DNA of 64,000 nt from Planomicrobium sp. CPCC 101079 (GCF_007859275.1 NZ_VOHC01000031.1:112343-176342); one strand, 5' to 3'; shown: positions 1-9,625, counted from the stretch's first letter. Notes: generated by a model from the sequence alone, not told the origin. Numbers and translations: made by a program.

Positions 1-718
1 ATGATGGCGGCATTTTTTGCTGGCCGTCTTCTTCAATACCGTTTACAGCAATTTGTGCAATTTCTTCAGCTGTATGTTCAGTATTGGTAAGTGCCGGTCC
101 AACTGCGCCTTCCAAGTTATCGCCATGGCAGCTGATACATGCCGAACCTGAGTAGATTTCGTATCCAGGGTCGCTTGTATCGATTTGCACTTCCTCAACG
201 ATTTGGCCTTGTGCCTCAGCAGCTTCCCAGTCATGGTTTACTACAGATTCCCAAGTCAAGTAACAGATAGCAGCTACTGCCAAAAGTCCGAATGCAACTG
301 GCAACGGGCGTTTTGATAGGCGGCGTTCAGGGCCTGGGTCCAAGAATGGTGCAAGCATCAGAGCCCCAAATGCAAGCCCTGGCATAATGATTGCTCCGAC
401 GACATTGAACGGGCCGGAAGCAAATTGATATTTTAACAATTGGTATAAGAATAAGAAATACCAGTCTGGCAATGGAATATAGCCTGTGTCTGTCGGGTCT
501 GCCTGGCCTTCAAGAGGCGAAGGGTGCGCGACAGTCAAAAGCAAATATCCAATCAAGAAAACAGCACCAATCATCCATTCTTTCAAAAGGAAGTTGGGCC
601 AGAAAGCTTCTGTTTTACCAGGGTATTCGGAATAATCTTTAGGGATATTCGGTTTACGGTGCTGTAAACCAGGTACACGAGAATCCCCTACGAACTTCAT
701 CCCTTTTCCGCGATGCAT
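1..718 (-). CDS. qcrC: Menaquinol:cytochrome c reductase cytochrome b/c subunit (partial)
   Basis: Third subunit of the membrane cytochrome bc complex, which passes electrons from menaquinol to cytochrome c. The frame is open from the ATG at 718 to the window edge, so the C-terminus lies outside. The part present encodes the subunit-IV-like membrane segments and then a cytochrome c domain with a CISCH heme-attachment motif (codons near 124-138). The fusion of subunit IV to cytochrome c is the Bacillus QcrC arrangement. It is the last gene of qcrA-qcrB-qcrC, 39 bp after qcrB. Identification is firm; only the end is unseen. Confidence 0.93.
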   Translation of the reverse strand, partial: MHRGKGMKFVGDSRVPGLQHRKPNIPKDYSEYPGKTEAFWPNFLLKEWMIGAVFLIGYLLLTVAHPSPLEGQADPTDTGYIPLPDWYFLFLYQLLKYQFASGPFNVVGAIIMPGLAFGALMLAPFLDPGPERRLSKRPLPVAFGLLAVAAICYLTWESVVNHDWEAAEAQGQIVEEVQIDTSDPGYEIYSGSACISCHGDNLEGAVGPALTNTEHTAEEIAQIAVNGIEEDGQQKMPPS

Positions 719-757
719 AGTGTCCCCTCCTTTATAAATCCTCAGGTCCGCTAAATT

Positions 758-1432
758 TTAAAGCGGGCCTGAAATACCTTGTCTTCTGATCATGATAAAA
801 TGCGCGCCCATCAACCCAAGTAATGCGGCAGGCAAGAAGAATACATGAATCGCGAAGAAGCGAGTTAAAGTTTGTGCACCGAGAATGGTTGCATCCCCGG
901 CAAGCAGAACTTTGATCAAACCGCCGATAACTGGTACAGAAGCGGCAATTTCAATTCCTACTTTTGTTGCAAATAATGCTTTCATATCCCATGGAAGCAA
1001 GTAGCCTGTGAAGCTGAGTCCTAAGATAACGCCGAATAGCAATACGCCGACGATCCAGTTCAATTCACGAGGTTTTTTGTAAGCTCCTGTAAAGAATACA
1101 CGTAGTGTATGAAGGAAAATCATTACAACTACAAGCGAAGATCCCCAGTGATGCATCCCGCGCACGATTTCTCCAAAAGCAACTTCATTTTGAAGATAAT
1201 AAACCGACTGCCAAGCATTTTCAATATCAGGCACATAATACATGGTTAAAAACATACCGGATAAGATCTGGATTACTGTGATGAAGAATGTTAATCCTCC
1301 GAAGCAGTAAACAAATGCCGAGAAGTGGTGTGCGGGGTTTACGTGTTCCGGTACTTCATGGTCAGCTATATCACGCCAGATCGGCGTGATGTCCAAGCGC
1401 TCATCAACCCAATCATATAACTTGTTTAGCAC
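758..1432 (-). CDS. qcrB: Menaquinol:cytochrome c reductase cytochrome b subunit
   Basis: Cytochrome b6-type subunit that carries the b hemes and the quinol oxidation/reduction sites in the membrane. At 224 residues it has the usual QcrB length, without the second half found in mitochondrial cytochrome b. Several hydrophobic helices are visible, with heme-ligand histidines in the HHFSAF and RGMHHWGSSL regions and in the AIHVFFLPA segment. It lies between qcrA and qcrC in one operon and is presumably transcribed from the promoter at 2034-2062. Confidence 0.95.
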   Translation of the reverse strand: MLNKLYDWVDERLDITPIWRDIADHEVPEHVNPAHHFSAFVYCFGGLTFFITVIQILSGMFLTMYYVPDIENAWQSVYYLQNEVAFGEIVRGMHHWGSSLVVVMIFLHTLRVFFTGAYKKPRELNWIVGVLLFGVILGLSFTGYLLPWDMKALFATKVGIEIAASVPVIGGLIKVLLAGDATILGAQTLTRFFAIHVFFLPAALLGLMGAHFIMIRRQGISGPL

Positions 1433-1455
1433 TGGTGTCGTACCCCCTTAAACTA

Positions 1456-1959
1456 TTAAATTAAACTGTTTGCTTTTACTGCACCGATAGCAAGAAAGCC
1501 GTCTCGTTCTTCAACAGTGAATTCATCGAGCGGTCCAAGCGGCGGTGTTCCTGGAACGTTTTGGCCATTTTTTTCATAACGTCCGGCGTGGCATGGGCAG
1601 AAAAATTGGCTCGGGTGTTCTGGGTCAGCTGCCCAGTTCACTGTACAGCCTAAATGCTTGCAGACAGGTGAGAGAGCGATAATTTTGTCGCCTTCTTTGT
1701 ACACCCATGCAGAGCTTGTCACTTCCGAAGTGTACCATGCATCAACTTGCTCGTAAGCAAAGTCAACACGAACTGGCTCTTCAGATAAATCAGCCACTGC
1801 TTGGTCAGTCAATACGAAATCCCCAGCTGTATTCTCTTGGAGAATTGGGTCTACCGCAAAACGAATCATCGGCATTAGCATTCCCGCTGCCATGAAACCA
1901 CCAACGCCTGTTAAAGTATAACCTAAAAATTGACGTCTTGATACACGATTGTTACTCAT
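1456..1959 (-). CDS. qcrA: Menaquinol:cytochrome c reductase Rieske iron-sulfur subunit
   Basis: Rieske 2Fe-2S protein that takes electrons from menaquinol in the bc complex. The two cluster motifs are visible as CKHLGC and CPCHAG. The N-terminus has a twin-arginine motif (SRRQFLG) followed by a hydrophobic segment, consistent with folded export by Tat and retention as a membrane anchor. A longer frame opens at 2007, but the ATG at 1959 (MSNNRVSRR, 167 residues) has a strong GAGGGGGG ribosome site just upstream and fits the family start. First gene of qcrABC. Confidence 0.95.
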   Translation of the reverse strand: MSNNRVSRRQFLGYTLTGVGGFMAAGMLMPMIRFAVDPILQENTAGDFVLTDQAVADLSEEPVRVDFAYEQVDAWYTSEVTSSAWVYKEGDKIIALSPVCKHLGCTVNWAADPEHPSQFFCPCHAGRYEKNGQNVPGTPPLGPLDEFTVEERDGFLAIGAVKANSLI

Positions 1960-2033
1960 CCTTTTCCCCCCTCTAACATTCAAGGTCAGTCCAATGGACA
2001 TACTCATTCAAATATAATTACTAGGACAACCTA

Positions 2034-2062
2034 ATGATATATCAATAAAAAGTGCAGGTCAA
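2034..2062 (-). promoter_or_regulatory. Sigma-A-type promoter for qcrABC
   Basis: On the minus strand a -35 TTGACC (2057-2062) and a -10 TATCAT (2034-2039) are separated by 17 bp, 75 bp before the qcrA start codon. It sits in the 151-bp gap after ypiF, so qcrABC probably has its own transcription start. Assigned by motif only. Confidence 0.6.
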
Positions 2063-2110
2063 TATTGCATTCAATCTATTGTGTAGCTATTGAGATACTT
2101 TGTGAACATT

Positions 2111-2563
2111 TCATGAAGGCTTTGTCCACTCTTTTGTAAAGAGCGGAAGCACTTGCCGCAGCTGGTCTTCCATGACGGAATTCCGGAATCTTTGATCCAT
2201 GTTTTCAATAGGAATAGCAGGCAGCCACAAGACATTTTCCAGGCTGTCAATCGTGCGCCAAGCAGCATCTGTCGTCAGATAAAAAACATGCTTGAACTCT
2301 GCCTCCTGCAACTCCTGGTTCATTTCTTCTGCAATCCGTTCCCGGTCCGCTTTTTTGGCATAAGAAATAGGCGGAAGCAAAAGTATCCGCCCTTTAAATT
2401 GTTTTTCTAGTAAAGCGGTTAATGATTGCAAATACTCCGATGCGCTTGCGCTTCTCTTAACACCTTCAGTGCTCAGATCGACTTCAAGCAATGGCACAAT
2501 CGCCGTGTCAACATACTCTTTCTGTTGGATGAACTGATCCATATCTTTGCCGATAAAATACAT
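2111..2563 (-). CDS. ypiF: YpiF family protein (DUF2487)
   Basis: A 150-residue protein of unknown function that matches B. subtilis YpiF by position (between qcrA and ypiB) and by general sequence character. It starts MYFIGKDMDQF and has no signal peptide or membrane segment, so it is probably cytosolic. It begins 5 bp after the ypiB stop, so the two are co-transcribed. Its constant neighbourhood with qcrABC suggests a link to respiration, which is inference only. Confidence 0.8.
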   Translation of the reverse strand: MYFIGKDMDQFIQQKEYVDTAIVPLLEVDLSTEGVKRSASASEYLQSLTALLEKQFKGRILLLPPISYAKKADRERIAEEMNQELQEAEFKHVFYLTTDAAWRTIDSLENVLWLPAIPIENMDQRFRNSVMEDQLRQVLPLFTKEWTKPS

Positions 2564-2568
2564 ACGTA

Positions 2569-3132
2569 TTATTCACTCTCCGTTTTTTTCATAGATTTAA
2601 CCGAATGAAGCAACTCGGACAACTTAAAGAATCTTTCCCGGTCATTTGCATCGAGTGCTTCGTCGATTTGCTTTAATATTGATTCCTCTTGAAAAGCGGA
2701 CATGCTTTCTTCCAACACCTTCTCCGCGACTAAACGGTCCTGATCGTTATAGGAGGCATTTTGGGGCATATACGGATTTTCCTCCAAAACGGACAAATAA
2801 AGCGGAGAAGGCGGGCGGTTCGGGAAGTTCAATTGCACATACAACTCTTCCTCAGGATTGAGGCGGAGGTCATGGAAAGACTTTTCTGCGTCAGCCGTCA
2901 TCAGATTTCCTTTATAGAAACGGAACGGAATTTCCTTCGACTCTGTCGAGGACATGACCATAGCGCGAGGGCAGTAATGCGCTTCTTCCACAAAATGAGT
3001 TTTTTCGAGCAAATTCTCGTTGCTCAGCATGTAATTGAGAATCCAGATGCATTCCCTTCTTTTCATCTTATAGGACTGCAAAAACCACCGGACAAACTGC
3101 TTTTTTTCTCCCACTGAAACCGATGCGGTCAT
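2569..3132 (-). CDS. ypiB: YpiB family protein (UPF0302)
   Basis: A 187-residue cytosolic protein of the UPF0302 family, placed as in B. subtilis between ypiA and ypiF. The frame is open from 3177, but that part overlaps the end of ypiA. The ATG at 3132 (MTASVSVGEKK) follows AAAGGAGG and leaves a 14-bp gap, so it is the chosen start. The C-terminal half is strongly charged and helical. Molecular function is not known. Confidence 0.85.
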   Translation of the reverse strand: MTASVSVGEKKQFVRWFLQSYKMKRRECIWILNYMLSNENLLEKTHFVEEAHYCPRAMVMSSTESKEIPFRFYKGNLMTADAEKSFHDLRLNPEEELYVQLNFPNRPPSPLYLSVLEENPYMPQNASYNDQDRLVAEKVLEESMSAFQEESILKQIDEALDANDRERFFKLSELLHSVKSMKKTESE

Positions 3133-3146
3133 GTTTACTCCTCCTT

Positions 3147-4400
3147 TCATTCCACAGACTGTTGCCAATCGAACCATTCAGGATTGTTTGGCTGCAGGCT
3201 CTGTAGCTTTTTAATAATTTCGAGGGCACGTTCCCGTTTTCCTTCTTCAAGCAAAAAGCGAGCGTACTTTTCAAGAAAATCCGGATCATCGGAAAATGCC
3301 GGATACGCTTTTTCAAAATAAGCAGCGGCCTGGCCAAATTGCTCGGTGCGCGCGTAAGAATCTGCAATCAATGGATACAGGCCGGCCCAGTCGTTTTCGT
3401 TTGCGACTACCGCTTCCGTCAACTCAAGAACATCATCGTCCATCTCTTCCGCATGAAAATAGGACACTAGAGTGAAAATAGCTTCCATATATTCTGGATC
3501 AAGCGCTATGGCCTGCCGCAAATAGTCGACGCCGGTTTCTTTTTCGCCTAACTTAAGCGCTAGCTTGCCAGCGAACAAATACAGCTCTTTTTCGTATTCG
3601 TTCCGGGCGATGCCCTCTTGGATTGCTTTGTAAGCACCTTTATAATCCTCCGCCATATTTAAACTTTGGGCGCGCAGGAAATAAGCCGAGAAATAATCCG
3701 GGTCTATTTCAATAAGCTCTTCTAGCCAGCGGACAGCCAGCTCGTATTGCCGGGTCTGGAATGCAGCAAAAGCAGCTCCGAACAAAACGTCTGGTTGTTT
3801 CAAATCGTCCAGCGCCTCATTGTAGTATGGCAGAGCTTCTTCATAAGCCGCTCCTGCACTGTATACTTCAGCCAGCCGCTCAGACAAGTTGACACCTTCT
3901 AGTTCGACTTTTTGTTCTTTCAAATCCTGGTAAATTTTCGCCGATTCCAAATAACGCCCGGAATCCAAAAGCAGCTCCGCTTTGGCCTGCATTAATAACG
4001 GCTCATCCGGCAATAGCTCTATAGCTTCGTTCAAGCGGCTTTCCGCCGCCTCAAGAAGTCCCTGCAACTGGAACAAATCCGCCAGCGTCACCAGCGCCTG
4101 CGGGTATAATTCGTCGTCTTTTAATATTTCCATCAAGGCGTTCAGCGCTTCATCTTCCCGGTCCGCTTCAATCAGCATATTGGCTTTGTCGATTGCCAGC
4201 TGCGCTTCTTCCGGAAAAATATATTGCAGGTGCTCTAACACTTTGATCGCTTCTTCCACAAAGCCAATCTCCGCAAACCACTCCGACAAACCGTATTGTT
4301 CATCAGGGTCGCCGCTCAATAAATATTGGTCCAACAAAGAATTGACCGATGCCATGTCCCCTTGTTCAACCGCTTTTTGGATGTCTTTTATGTTTGCCAT
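3147..4400 (-). CDS. ypiA: Tetratricopeptide repeat protein YpiA
   Basis: A 417-residue acidic protein built almost entirely of TPR helices. Repeats with the pattern A-x-x-x-x-x-A-I-x-L-x-P (for example near DYLRQAIALDPEYMEAI) run from about residue 30 to 400. TPR proteins are protein-interaction scaffolds; no enzymatic motif, signal peptide or membrane helix is seen. It lies at the head of ypiA-ypiB-ypiF, between aroA and qcrABC as in B. subtilis. The binding partner is unknown. Confidence 0.85.
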   Translation of the reverse strand: MANIKDIQKAVEQGDMASVNSLLDQYLLSGDPDEQYGLSEWFAEIGFVEEAIKVLEHLQYIFPEEAQLAIDKANMLIEADREDEALNALMEILKDDELYPQALVTLADLFQLQGLLEAAESRLNEAIELLPDEPLLMQAKAELLLDSGRYLESAKIYQDLKEQKVELEGVNLSERLAEVYSAGAAYEEALPYYNEALDDLKQPDVLFGAAFAAFQTRQYELAVRWLEELIEIDPDYFSAYFLRAQSLNMAEDYKGAYKAIQEGIARNEYEKELYLFAGKLALKLGEKETGVDYLRQAIALDPEYMEAIFTLVSYFHAEEMDDDVLELTEAVVANENDWAGLYPLIADSYARTEQFGQAAAYFEKAYPAFSDDPDFLEKYARFLLEEGKRERALEIIKKLQSLQPNNPEWFDWQQSVE

Positions 4401-4464
4401 GCTATCACCTATTCTTTTTCAATTTCCTCTTCTAATCCTACACGAAAGCTATGGCTAAGCATAA

Positions 4465-4487
4465 TAAAAACCCCCCTTTCGGAGAGT
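4465..4487 (-). terminator. Rho-independent terminator after aroA
   Basis: On the minus strand a 6-bp stem (CTCTCC with GGGGGG, including G-U pairs) closes a GAAA tetraloop and is followed by five T. It begins at the aroA stop codon and would end the aro operon before ypiA. Confidence 0.5.
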
Positions 4488-5770
4488 TAGTTTAGCAATG
4501 AATCCAATTGTTCCACAAAGCCGGGATAAGAAACCGATATACACGCCGGATTATCGATAATAACATCGCTTGAAGCAATAAGCGCAGCTACCGCTTCCAT
4601 CATGCCAAGCCGATGGTCGCCGTAAGATTTCACGATACCGCCTGTCAATGGCGTCGGCCCCTGGATAATCATGCCATCTTCGGTCGCTTGAATATCAGCG
4701 CCCAGTTTTGCCAGTTCCGAAACAACTGCCGCTATCCGGTCTGTTTCCTTAACGCGCAGCTCTTCTGCATCTTTAATGACCGTTGTGCCATTGGCCTGTG
4801 TCGCAATTAATGCAATCAGCGGTATTTCATCAATTAGCCGCGGAATCAAGTCGCCGCCGATTTCAATCCCTGATAAAGCAGAAGAACGAATCGTCAAATC
4901 GGCTGCAGGTTCTCCTGATACTTGCCGTTCTTCCACATCAAAATCTGCCCCCATCTTTTTAATAACATCTAAAATGCCGGTGCGGGTCGGATTGGTGCCG
5001 ACATTTGTCAATCGCACGCTGCTATTTGGGGTGATGAGCGCTGCGCCAATCATAAATGCAGCGGATGAAATATCTCCTGGCACTTTAACATGGCTGGCCG
5101 TAAGGGTTTGCCCACCTTCGATTTCGATGGTTCCATCATTTCTTGAAATCGCTGCACCAAAATGTTCAAGCATGATTTCAGTATGGTCCCGGGAAGCGAC
5201 AGGTTCCGTAACTCTTGTTCTGCCTTCTGCTTTCAATCCAGCGAGCAAAATTGCCGACTTTACTTGAGCGCTGGCAACAGGCAAGGTATAGTCAATCGCT
5301 GTCAGCCGGGTCCCTTGAATAGCAAGCGGCGTGAACTGGCCGCCGCGGCGCCCGCGGATATCCGCTCCCATCAGGCGAAGCGGGTCAATGATTCTTTTCA
5401 TCGGGCGTTTTGCAATCGATTCATCACCTGCCATGACAGTGTGAAAAGAAGTGCCGGCAAGGAGGCCAAGCATTAGGCGGGTTGTGGTGCCAGAATTTCC
5501 GGTATCCAATACTTCGGCAGGCTCTTCCCACGAGCTTTCGCCGCCGCTCGTAATGGTCACTTTGTCGCCATCTAGATTGATTTCCACTCCAAGCTTGCGG
5601 AAACAGCTGATGGTGCTTAAGCAATCGTCCCCGAGAAGGAAGCCTTCTACTGTCGTTATGCCAGCTGCCATTGCACCAAACATGATTGAGCGGTGGGAAA
5701 TGGATTTGTCTCCCGGTACTTGAATAGTCCCCATCAAAGAAGGGGTTGAGTAAGATAAAGTTAAAGCCAT
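4487..5770 (-). CDS. aroA: 3-phosphoshikimate 1-carboxyvinyltransferase (EPSP synthase)
   Basis: Joins shikimate-3-phosphate and phosphoenolpyruvate to give EPSP, the step before chorismate synthase. At 427 residues it has the usual length. The family signatures are present: PGDKSISHR at residues 18-26, the [13 protein letters not shown] glycine-rich region, and a KETDRI segment towards the C-terminus. It is the last gene of the aroC-aroB-aroH-tyrA-aroA cluster and starts 15 bp after tyrA. The B. subtilis name for this gene is aroE. Confidence 0.97.
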   Translation of the reverse strand: MALTLSYSTPSLMGTIQVPGDKSISHRSIMFGAMAAGITTVEGFLLGDDCLSTISCFRKLGVEINLDGDKVTITSGGESSWEEPAEVLDTGNSGTTTRLMLGLLAGTSFHTVMAGDESIAKRPMKRIIDPLRLMGADIRGRRGGQFTPLAIQGTRLTAIDYTLPVASAQVKSAILLAGLKAEGRTRVTEPVASRDHTEIMLEHFGAAISRNDGTIEIEGGQTLTASHVKVPGDISSAAFMIGAALITPNSSVRLTNVGTNPTRTGILDVIKKMGADFDVEERQVSGEPAADLTIRSSALSGIEIGGDLIPRLIDEIPLIALIATQANGTTVIKDAEELRVKETDRIAAVVSELAKLGADIQATEDGMIIQGPTPLTGGIVKSYGDHRLGMMEAVAALIASSDVIIDNPACISVSYPGFVEQLDSLLN

Positions 5771-5785
5771 CGCGCAAACGTCCTT

Positions 5786-6877
5786 TCAGGAGATATATGA
5801 ATCGTAAGAAGTTCTTCGGTCAAAGCATTGTTTGGCGCGTTCACGGTCTTCCGCTGTTTGAAAACTGATCACCAAAATTCCGAAAACGTCTTCGCGCGTT
5901 TCCAATATACGAATATTGACAATACTGATGCTTTCCTCGGCCAAGTAACCCGTCAGTTCTGAAATGATTCCCGGTACGTCAGGAACATCGATATGCAAAT
6001 CGAAAACGGAATAGAGCGCACCGCTTACAGCGATTGGAAGCTCATCGCGCACATCTTTTGCCTGCTTGAAATACTGCTGAATAGAATCAGGTTCGTTCGC
6101 TTCTAGCAAGTGTTTCAATTGATTCATTTCATTCATCCAATTGTCTAATTGGTGAATGATCATGTTATTGTTTTGAGTGGTAATATCGCGCCACATTTCA
6201 GGATTGGAAGAAGCGATTCGTGTTGTGTCCCGGAAACCACCGGCCGCCAGCTGGCGGACAAAAGGATTTTCTTTTTCTTCTTTTTCCAATTGATGGACTA
6301 GCGAAGCGGCAATCAAATGAGGAAAGTGGCTGACTATCGCAGTCAAATAATCGTGTTGTTCCGCCGGCAAAACCTCAATTTTCGCCTTAGTGACAGACAA
6401 TAACGATTTCAGTTTTGCAACAGCTTCTTCATTTGCTTTCTTAGAAGGCGTCAGAATATAGAATGCATTTTCAAACAACAGATCTTTTGCCGCCTCCACT
6501 CCGCTTTTATGAGAACCCGCCATAGGGTGGCCTCCGATGAATGGTTTGTCCAAAAGATTGGCCGCTTCCATTATTCTCAGCTTCGTGCTCCCGGTATCCG
6601 TTAAAATCACTTCTTCTTTCAGTTCCCAGAAGCGGCTTTGCTCCATTAGTTTAAGAGTAGCTCCAACAGGCGTAGCAAAAACAATTACATCTGCATCCCG
6701 CGCTGCACTTTCTAATGTCGGAGGTGCACTATGTATAATTCCCATTTTATAAGCTTTTCGCTGAGTCATTGGATCGGCATCATAACCGGCAATATGGACT
6801 TCCTTATGCCGTTGAAGCGATTTTGCAAGCGACCCGCCGATTAAACCAAGGCCGATAATCAAAACATGTTCATTCAT
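5786..6877 (-). CDS. tyrA: Prephenate dehydrogenase with ACT domain
   Basis: Oxidatively decarboxylates prephenate to 4-hydroxyphenylpyruvate for tyrosine synthesis. The N-terminus has the NAD-binding fold with the pattern GLGLIGGSLAKSL. The middle carries HPMAGSHKSG, typical of prephenate dehydrogenases. The last ~70 residues (VPDVPGIISELTGYLAEE) form an ACT domain, which usually gives tyrosine feedback control. Its ATG overlaps the aroH stop as ATGA, so translation is probably coupled. Confidence 0.95.
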   Translation of the reverse strand: MNEHVLIIGLGLIGGSLAKSLQRHKEVHIAGYDADPMTQRKAYKMGIIHSAPPTLESAARDADVIVFATPVGATLKLMEQSRFWELKEEVILTDTGSTKLRIMEAANLLDKPFIGGHPMAGSHKSGVEAAKDLLFENAFYILTPSKKANEEAVAKLKSLLSVTKAKIEVLPAEQHDYLTAIVSHFPHLIAASLVHQLEKEEKENPFVRQLAAGGFRDTTRIASSNPEMWRDITTQNNNMIIHQLDNWMNEMNQLKHLLEANEPDSIQQYFKQAKDVRDELPIAVSGALYSVFDLHIDVPDVPGIISELTGYLAEESISIVNIRILETREDVFGILVISFQTAEDRERAKQCFDRRTSYDSYIS

Positions 6878-7257
6878 GCTTGGCCCACCTGGTTATTCTT
6901 CACCAAATCCGGCCGGAGTTTGACCGCTTCATTCATAAAAATATGTTGGATATCTTTTTGTTTTACTTCTGTATTGACATGCATCATTACACGAATACAC
7001 ATAGGCAGGCTTCCGGGAACATTCATCTCGTGCGTGCACATGACTGGAACATAAGTCCAATTCTCCAATGTCCGAACTGCTTTGGCCGGAAAAGCGGAAG
7101 AAACATCGGGAGTCGTGGATATAATCACCGATGCAACTTTTTCGGGATCAATGTTGTTTGCCTTTACCATTTCAACTACCAGCTTTTTTGTTTCTTGCAG
7201 AATTTCTTCCGGCTGGTCTTTGGTTACCGTAATTGCGCCTCTAACTCCACGGATCAT
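6874..7257 (-). CDS. aroH: Chorismate mutase, AroH type
   Basis: Rearranges chorismate to prephenate, directly feeding TyrA encoded next to it. It is a 127-residue single-domain AroH-class enzyme (trimeric alpha/beta fold in B. subtilis), recognisable from MIRGVRGAITV at the start and the FPAKAVRTL and VPVMCTHEM segments. Its ATG follows the aroB stop codon directly, and its own stop overlaps tyrA by 4 bp. In B. subtilis the trpEDCFBA genes and hisC lie after aroH; here tyrA follows at once. Confidence 0.95.
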   Translation of the reverse strand: MIRGVRGAITVTKDQPEEILQETKKLVVEMVKANNIDPEKVASVIISTTPDVSSAFPAKAVRTLENWTYVPVMCTHEMNVPGSLPMCIRVMMHVNTEVKQKDIQHIFMNEAVKLRPDLVKNNQVGQA

Positions 7258-8328
7258 TCAAACTCCTCCTATCATTGTACAAAGTTCTAAATACGCCGTC
7301 TCGGCTCTATTTTCATCAATCGTTTCAAGAAACGGGGCCCCCGTTTTTTCCAGCAGCACAAAACTTAAAGACCCTTTAGAAGATTTTTTATCTTTTTTCA
7401 TAAAAGGAAGGATTTTCTCGAATTCCACTTCTTGCAGTTTTTGAAGAGGATAGTCATTTTCTCTGCACCATACGATAAACTCATTCAACTGGGGATGGTT
7501 CGACAAATGCAAGGCATAAGCCATGCCCAACGCTACTGCTTCGCCGTGCGTAATCTTCCCATAACCCAAATGGCCTTCTAACGCATGGGCAAGTGTATGC
7601 CCGAAATTCAAATATTTTCTCACGCCGCTTTCAAATTCGTCTTCCTCGACAATCGCCGCCTTAACAGCAATCCCTTTTTCAAGATGTGCTGCAATTTCGT
7701 CATCTGACAGCAATCCAAAATCCGTTATCTTGAGCAGCTCAAGAAGCCAGCCCTCGTTCGAGATAAACGCATGCTTGATCACTTCGGCCATTCCGGAACG
7801 AACTTCATTAGGCGGCAGCGTTCGCAGAAGCTTTATATCATAGAGAACCGCTTTCGGTTGATAAAATGTGCCGATCATGTTTTTTCCTAGCGCATGATTG
7901 ATAGCGGTTTTGCCGCCTACCGCACTATCATGGGCGAGGATAGTCGTCGGAATTTGGAAATACGGAATGCCGCGCATAAAGGTAGATGCAACAAATCCCG
8001 CTACATCTCCAATGGCTCCGCCGCCAAATGCAAGCAACAGCGATTTGCGGGAGCAGCCCTCTGTAAGCAAGAACGTGTGGCAGTCCATGAACGTTTCAAC
8101 CGACTTTGCCTGTTCACCCGCCGGAACCGTCAGCACACTAACATTAAACTCTTGCAGATAGCCAAGCAAAAAGTCCAAGTGCAATTTGGCCACTTGAGCG
8201 TCTGCCACTACCACGATCCGGTCAGCGGCATCCAATATTTCCCGGTAATCTTCTATAAACAAGCTGAAAACCTCGTGTCCGATATGTACATTATAAGGGT
8301 GGTCGGCTTCGACGCGCAGTAGCTTCAT
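7258..8328 (-). CDS. aroB: 3-dehydroquinate synthase
   Basis: Converts DAHP to 3-dehydroquinate, the second step of the shikimate pathway, with NAD and a divalent metal. The NAD/metal-binding pattern GGGAIGDVAGFVAS and the FGHTLAHALE zinc-ligand region are present. The frame is open to 8433, but that extension overlaps aroC. The ATG at 8328 (MKLLRVEADHPYNV) uses AAGGAG inside the end of aroC, 2 bp after its stop, giving 356 residues, the usual length. Confidence 0.96.
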   Translation of the reverse strand: MKLLRVEADHPYNVHIGHEVFSLFIEDYREILDAADRIVVVADAQVAKLHLDFLLGYLQEFNVSVLTVPAGEQAKSVETFMDCHTFLLTEGCSRKSLLLAFGGGAIGDVAGFVASTFMRGIPYFQIPTTILAHDSAVGGKTAINHALGKNMIGTFYQPKAVLYDIKLLRTLPPNEVRSGMAEVIKHAFISNEGWLLELLKITDFGLLSDDEIAAHLEKGIAVKAAIVEEDEFESGVRKYLNFGHTLAHALEGHLGYGKITHGEAVALGMAYALHLSNHPQLNEFIVWCRENDYPLQKLQEVEFEKILPFMKKDKKSSKGSLSFVLLEKTGAPFLETIDENRAETAYLELCTMIGGV

Positions 8329-8330
8329 CT

Positions 8331-9503
8331 TTAAAACTCCTTTGAATACTGTAAGTAATTCTGCAAATTTTCTTTCAGGCGCGGCAATTGGTCTGCATCG
8401 AACTGCTCCATTAAGGCGTTTGCGATTTCCCAAGCCACAACATGTTCGGCAACAATTGAAGCTGCCGGCACTGCACAGCTATCTGAACGTTCGATGCTTG
8501 CCTGGAACGGCTCTTTCGTTTCAATATCTATACTTTGCAGCGGCTTGTAAAGTGTCGGGATCGGCTTCATGACCCCTCGTACAATTATCGGCATTCCCGT
8601 TGTCATGCCACCTTCAAAACCGCCCAAATTGTTTGTTTTTCGACTATAGCCATTGTTTTCATCCCACAGAATTTCATCATGGACCTCACTGCCCGGTCTT
8701 CTTGCCATTTCAAAGCCGATTCCGAATTCCACGCCTTTAAATGCATTGATGCTCATGATTGCTCCCGCTATTTTCGCATCAAGCTTGCGGTCATAGTGAA
8801 CGTAGCTGCCGATACCAGGAGGCATGCCTTCGACGATTACTTCGACAGTTCCACCGATCGAATCGCCATTTTTCTTCGTTTCATCGATCAAATCGGTCAT
8901 TTTCTTCGTTGCAGTTGGATCTGCGCAATAGACCGCATCGTTTTCAACAATTTCCCGAATTTCATCTGCCGATTTTCCAAGATAGCTCTCCGGATTGACT
9001 TTAATGCCGCCAATTTCAGTAACGTGCGAGACAATCTTAATGCCCAATTCTGCGAGCAATTGCTTCGCAACAGCCCCGACTGCTACGCGTACGGTCGTTT
9101 CGCGCGCTGAAGAGCGCTCCAAGACGTTGCGCAAGTCCCTATGGCCATATTTAATGCCGCCGTTCAAATCAGCATGCCCCGGCCGAGGACGGGAGATCTG
9201 GCGTTTCACTTCATCTGCGTCATCTATTTCTTCAATCCCCATAATATTAGTCCAATGTTTCCAATCGTCGTTTTTCACGACTAATGCAACTGGCGAACCG
9301 AGCGTTTTACCGTGTCTAACGCCTGAGACGATTTCCACCGTATCTTTCTCGATTTGCATTCTTCTGCCGCGTCCATGGCCTCCTTGGCGCCTCTTCAACT
9401 CTTTGTTGATCGTCTCTGCTGTCAGCGGCATCAATGCCGGCAGCCCCTCTATGATAGCTGTCAATTGCGGTCCATGGGACTCTCCTGCTGTTAAATAACG
9501 CAT
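8331..9503 (-). CDS. aroC: Chorismate synthase
   Basis: Removes phosphate from EPSP to give chorismate, using reduced flavin. The N-terminus [13 protein letters not shown] and the pattern [17 protein letters not shown] are diagnostic. Two in-frame starts exist: a GTG at 9509 and an ATG at 9503. The AAGGGAG ribosome site is spaced correctly only for the ATG, giving 390 residues. It heads the aro operon (called aroF in B. subtilis). In B. subtilis cheR lies between ndk and this gene; it is absent here. Confidence 0.96.
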   Translation of the reverse strand: MRYLTAGESHGPQLTAIIEGLPALMPLTAETINKELKRRQGGHGRGRRMQIEKDTVEIVSGVRHGKTLGSPVALVVKNDDWKHWTNIMGIEEIDDADEVKRQISRPRPGHADLNGGIKYGHRDLRNVLERSSARETTVRVAVGAVAKQLLAELGIKIVSHVTEIGGIKVNPESYLGKSADEIREIVENDAVYCADPTATKKMTDLIDETKKNGDSIGGTVEVIVEGMPPGIGSYVHYDRKLDAKIAGAIMSINAFKGVEFGIGFEMARRPGSEVHDEILWDENNGYSRKTNNLGGFEGGMTTGMPIIVRGVMKPIPTLYKPLQSIDIETKEPFQASIERSDSCAVPAASIVAEHVVAWEIANALMEQFDADQLPRLKENLQNYLQYSKEF

Positions 9504-9597
9504 GTACACTTTCTCCCTTCAACGTGCTAAAGTATTTATAGACCACTATAACATATCCTATTTGACCAATTCTATACGAAAAAAACAGATAAAACAA

Positions 9598-9625
9598 AAC
9601 TATCCAAACAATCGTCTGGACAGTT
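9598..9625 (-). terminator. Hairpin in the aro operon leader (second terminator or attenuator)
   Basis: A 9-bp stem (AACTGTCCA pairing with TGGATAGTT, one G-U) with a 10-nt loop is followed on the minus strand by T-rich sequence. It lies about 95 bp before aroC and after the ndk terminator. It may be a second terminator for ndk or a leader structure for aroC; the sequence alone does not decide. Confidence 0.4.

Noticed and set aside
9504..9597. TRAP-binding triplet array in the aro leader
   Set aside because: A few TAG triplets occur but their spacing is irregular (more than 10 nt apart), unlike TRAP sites.
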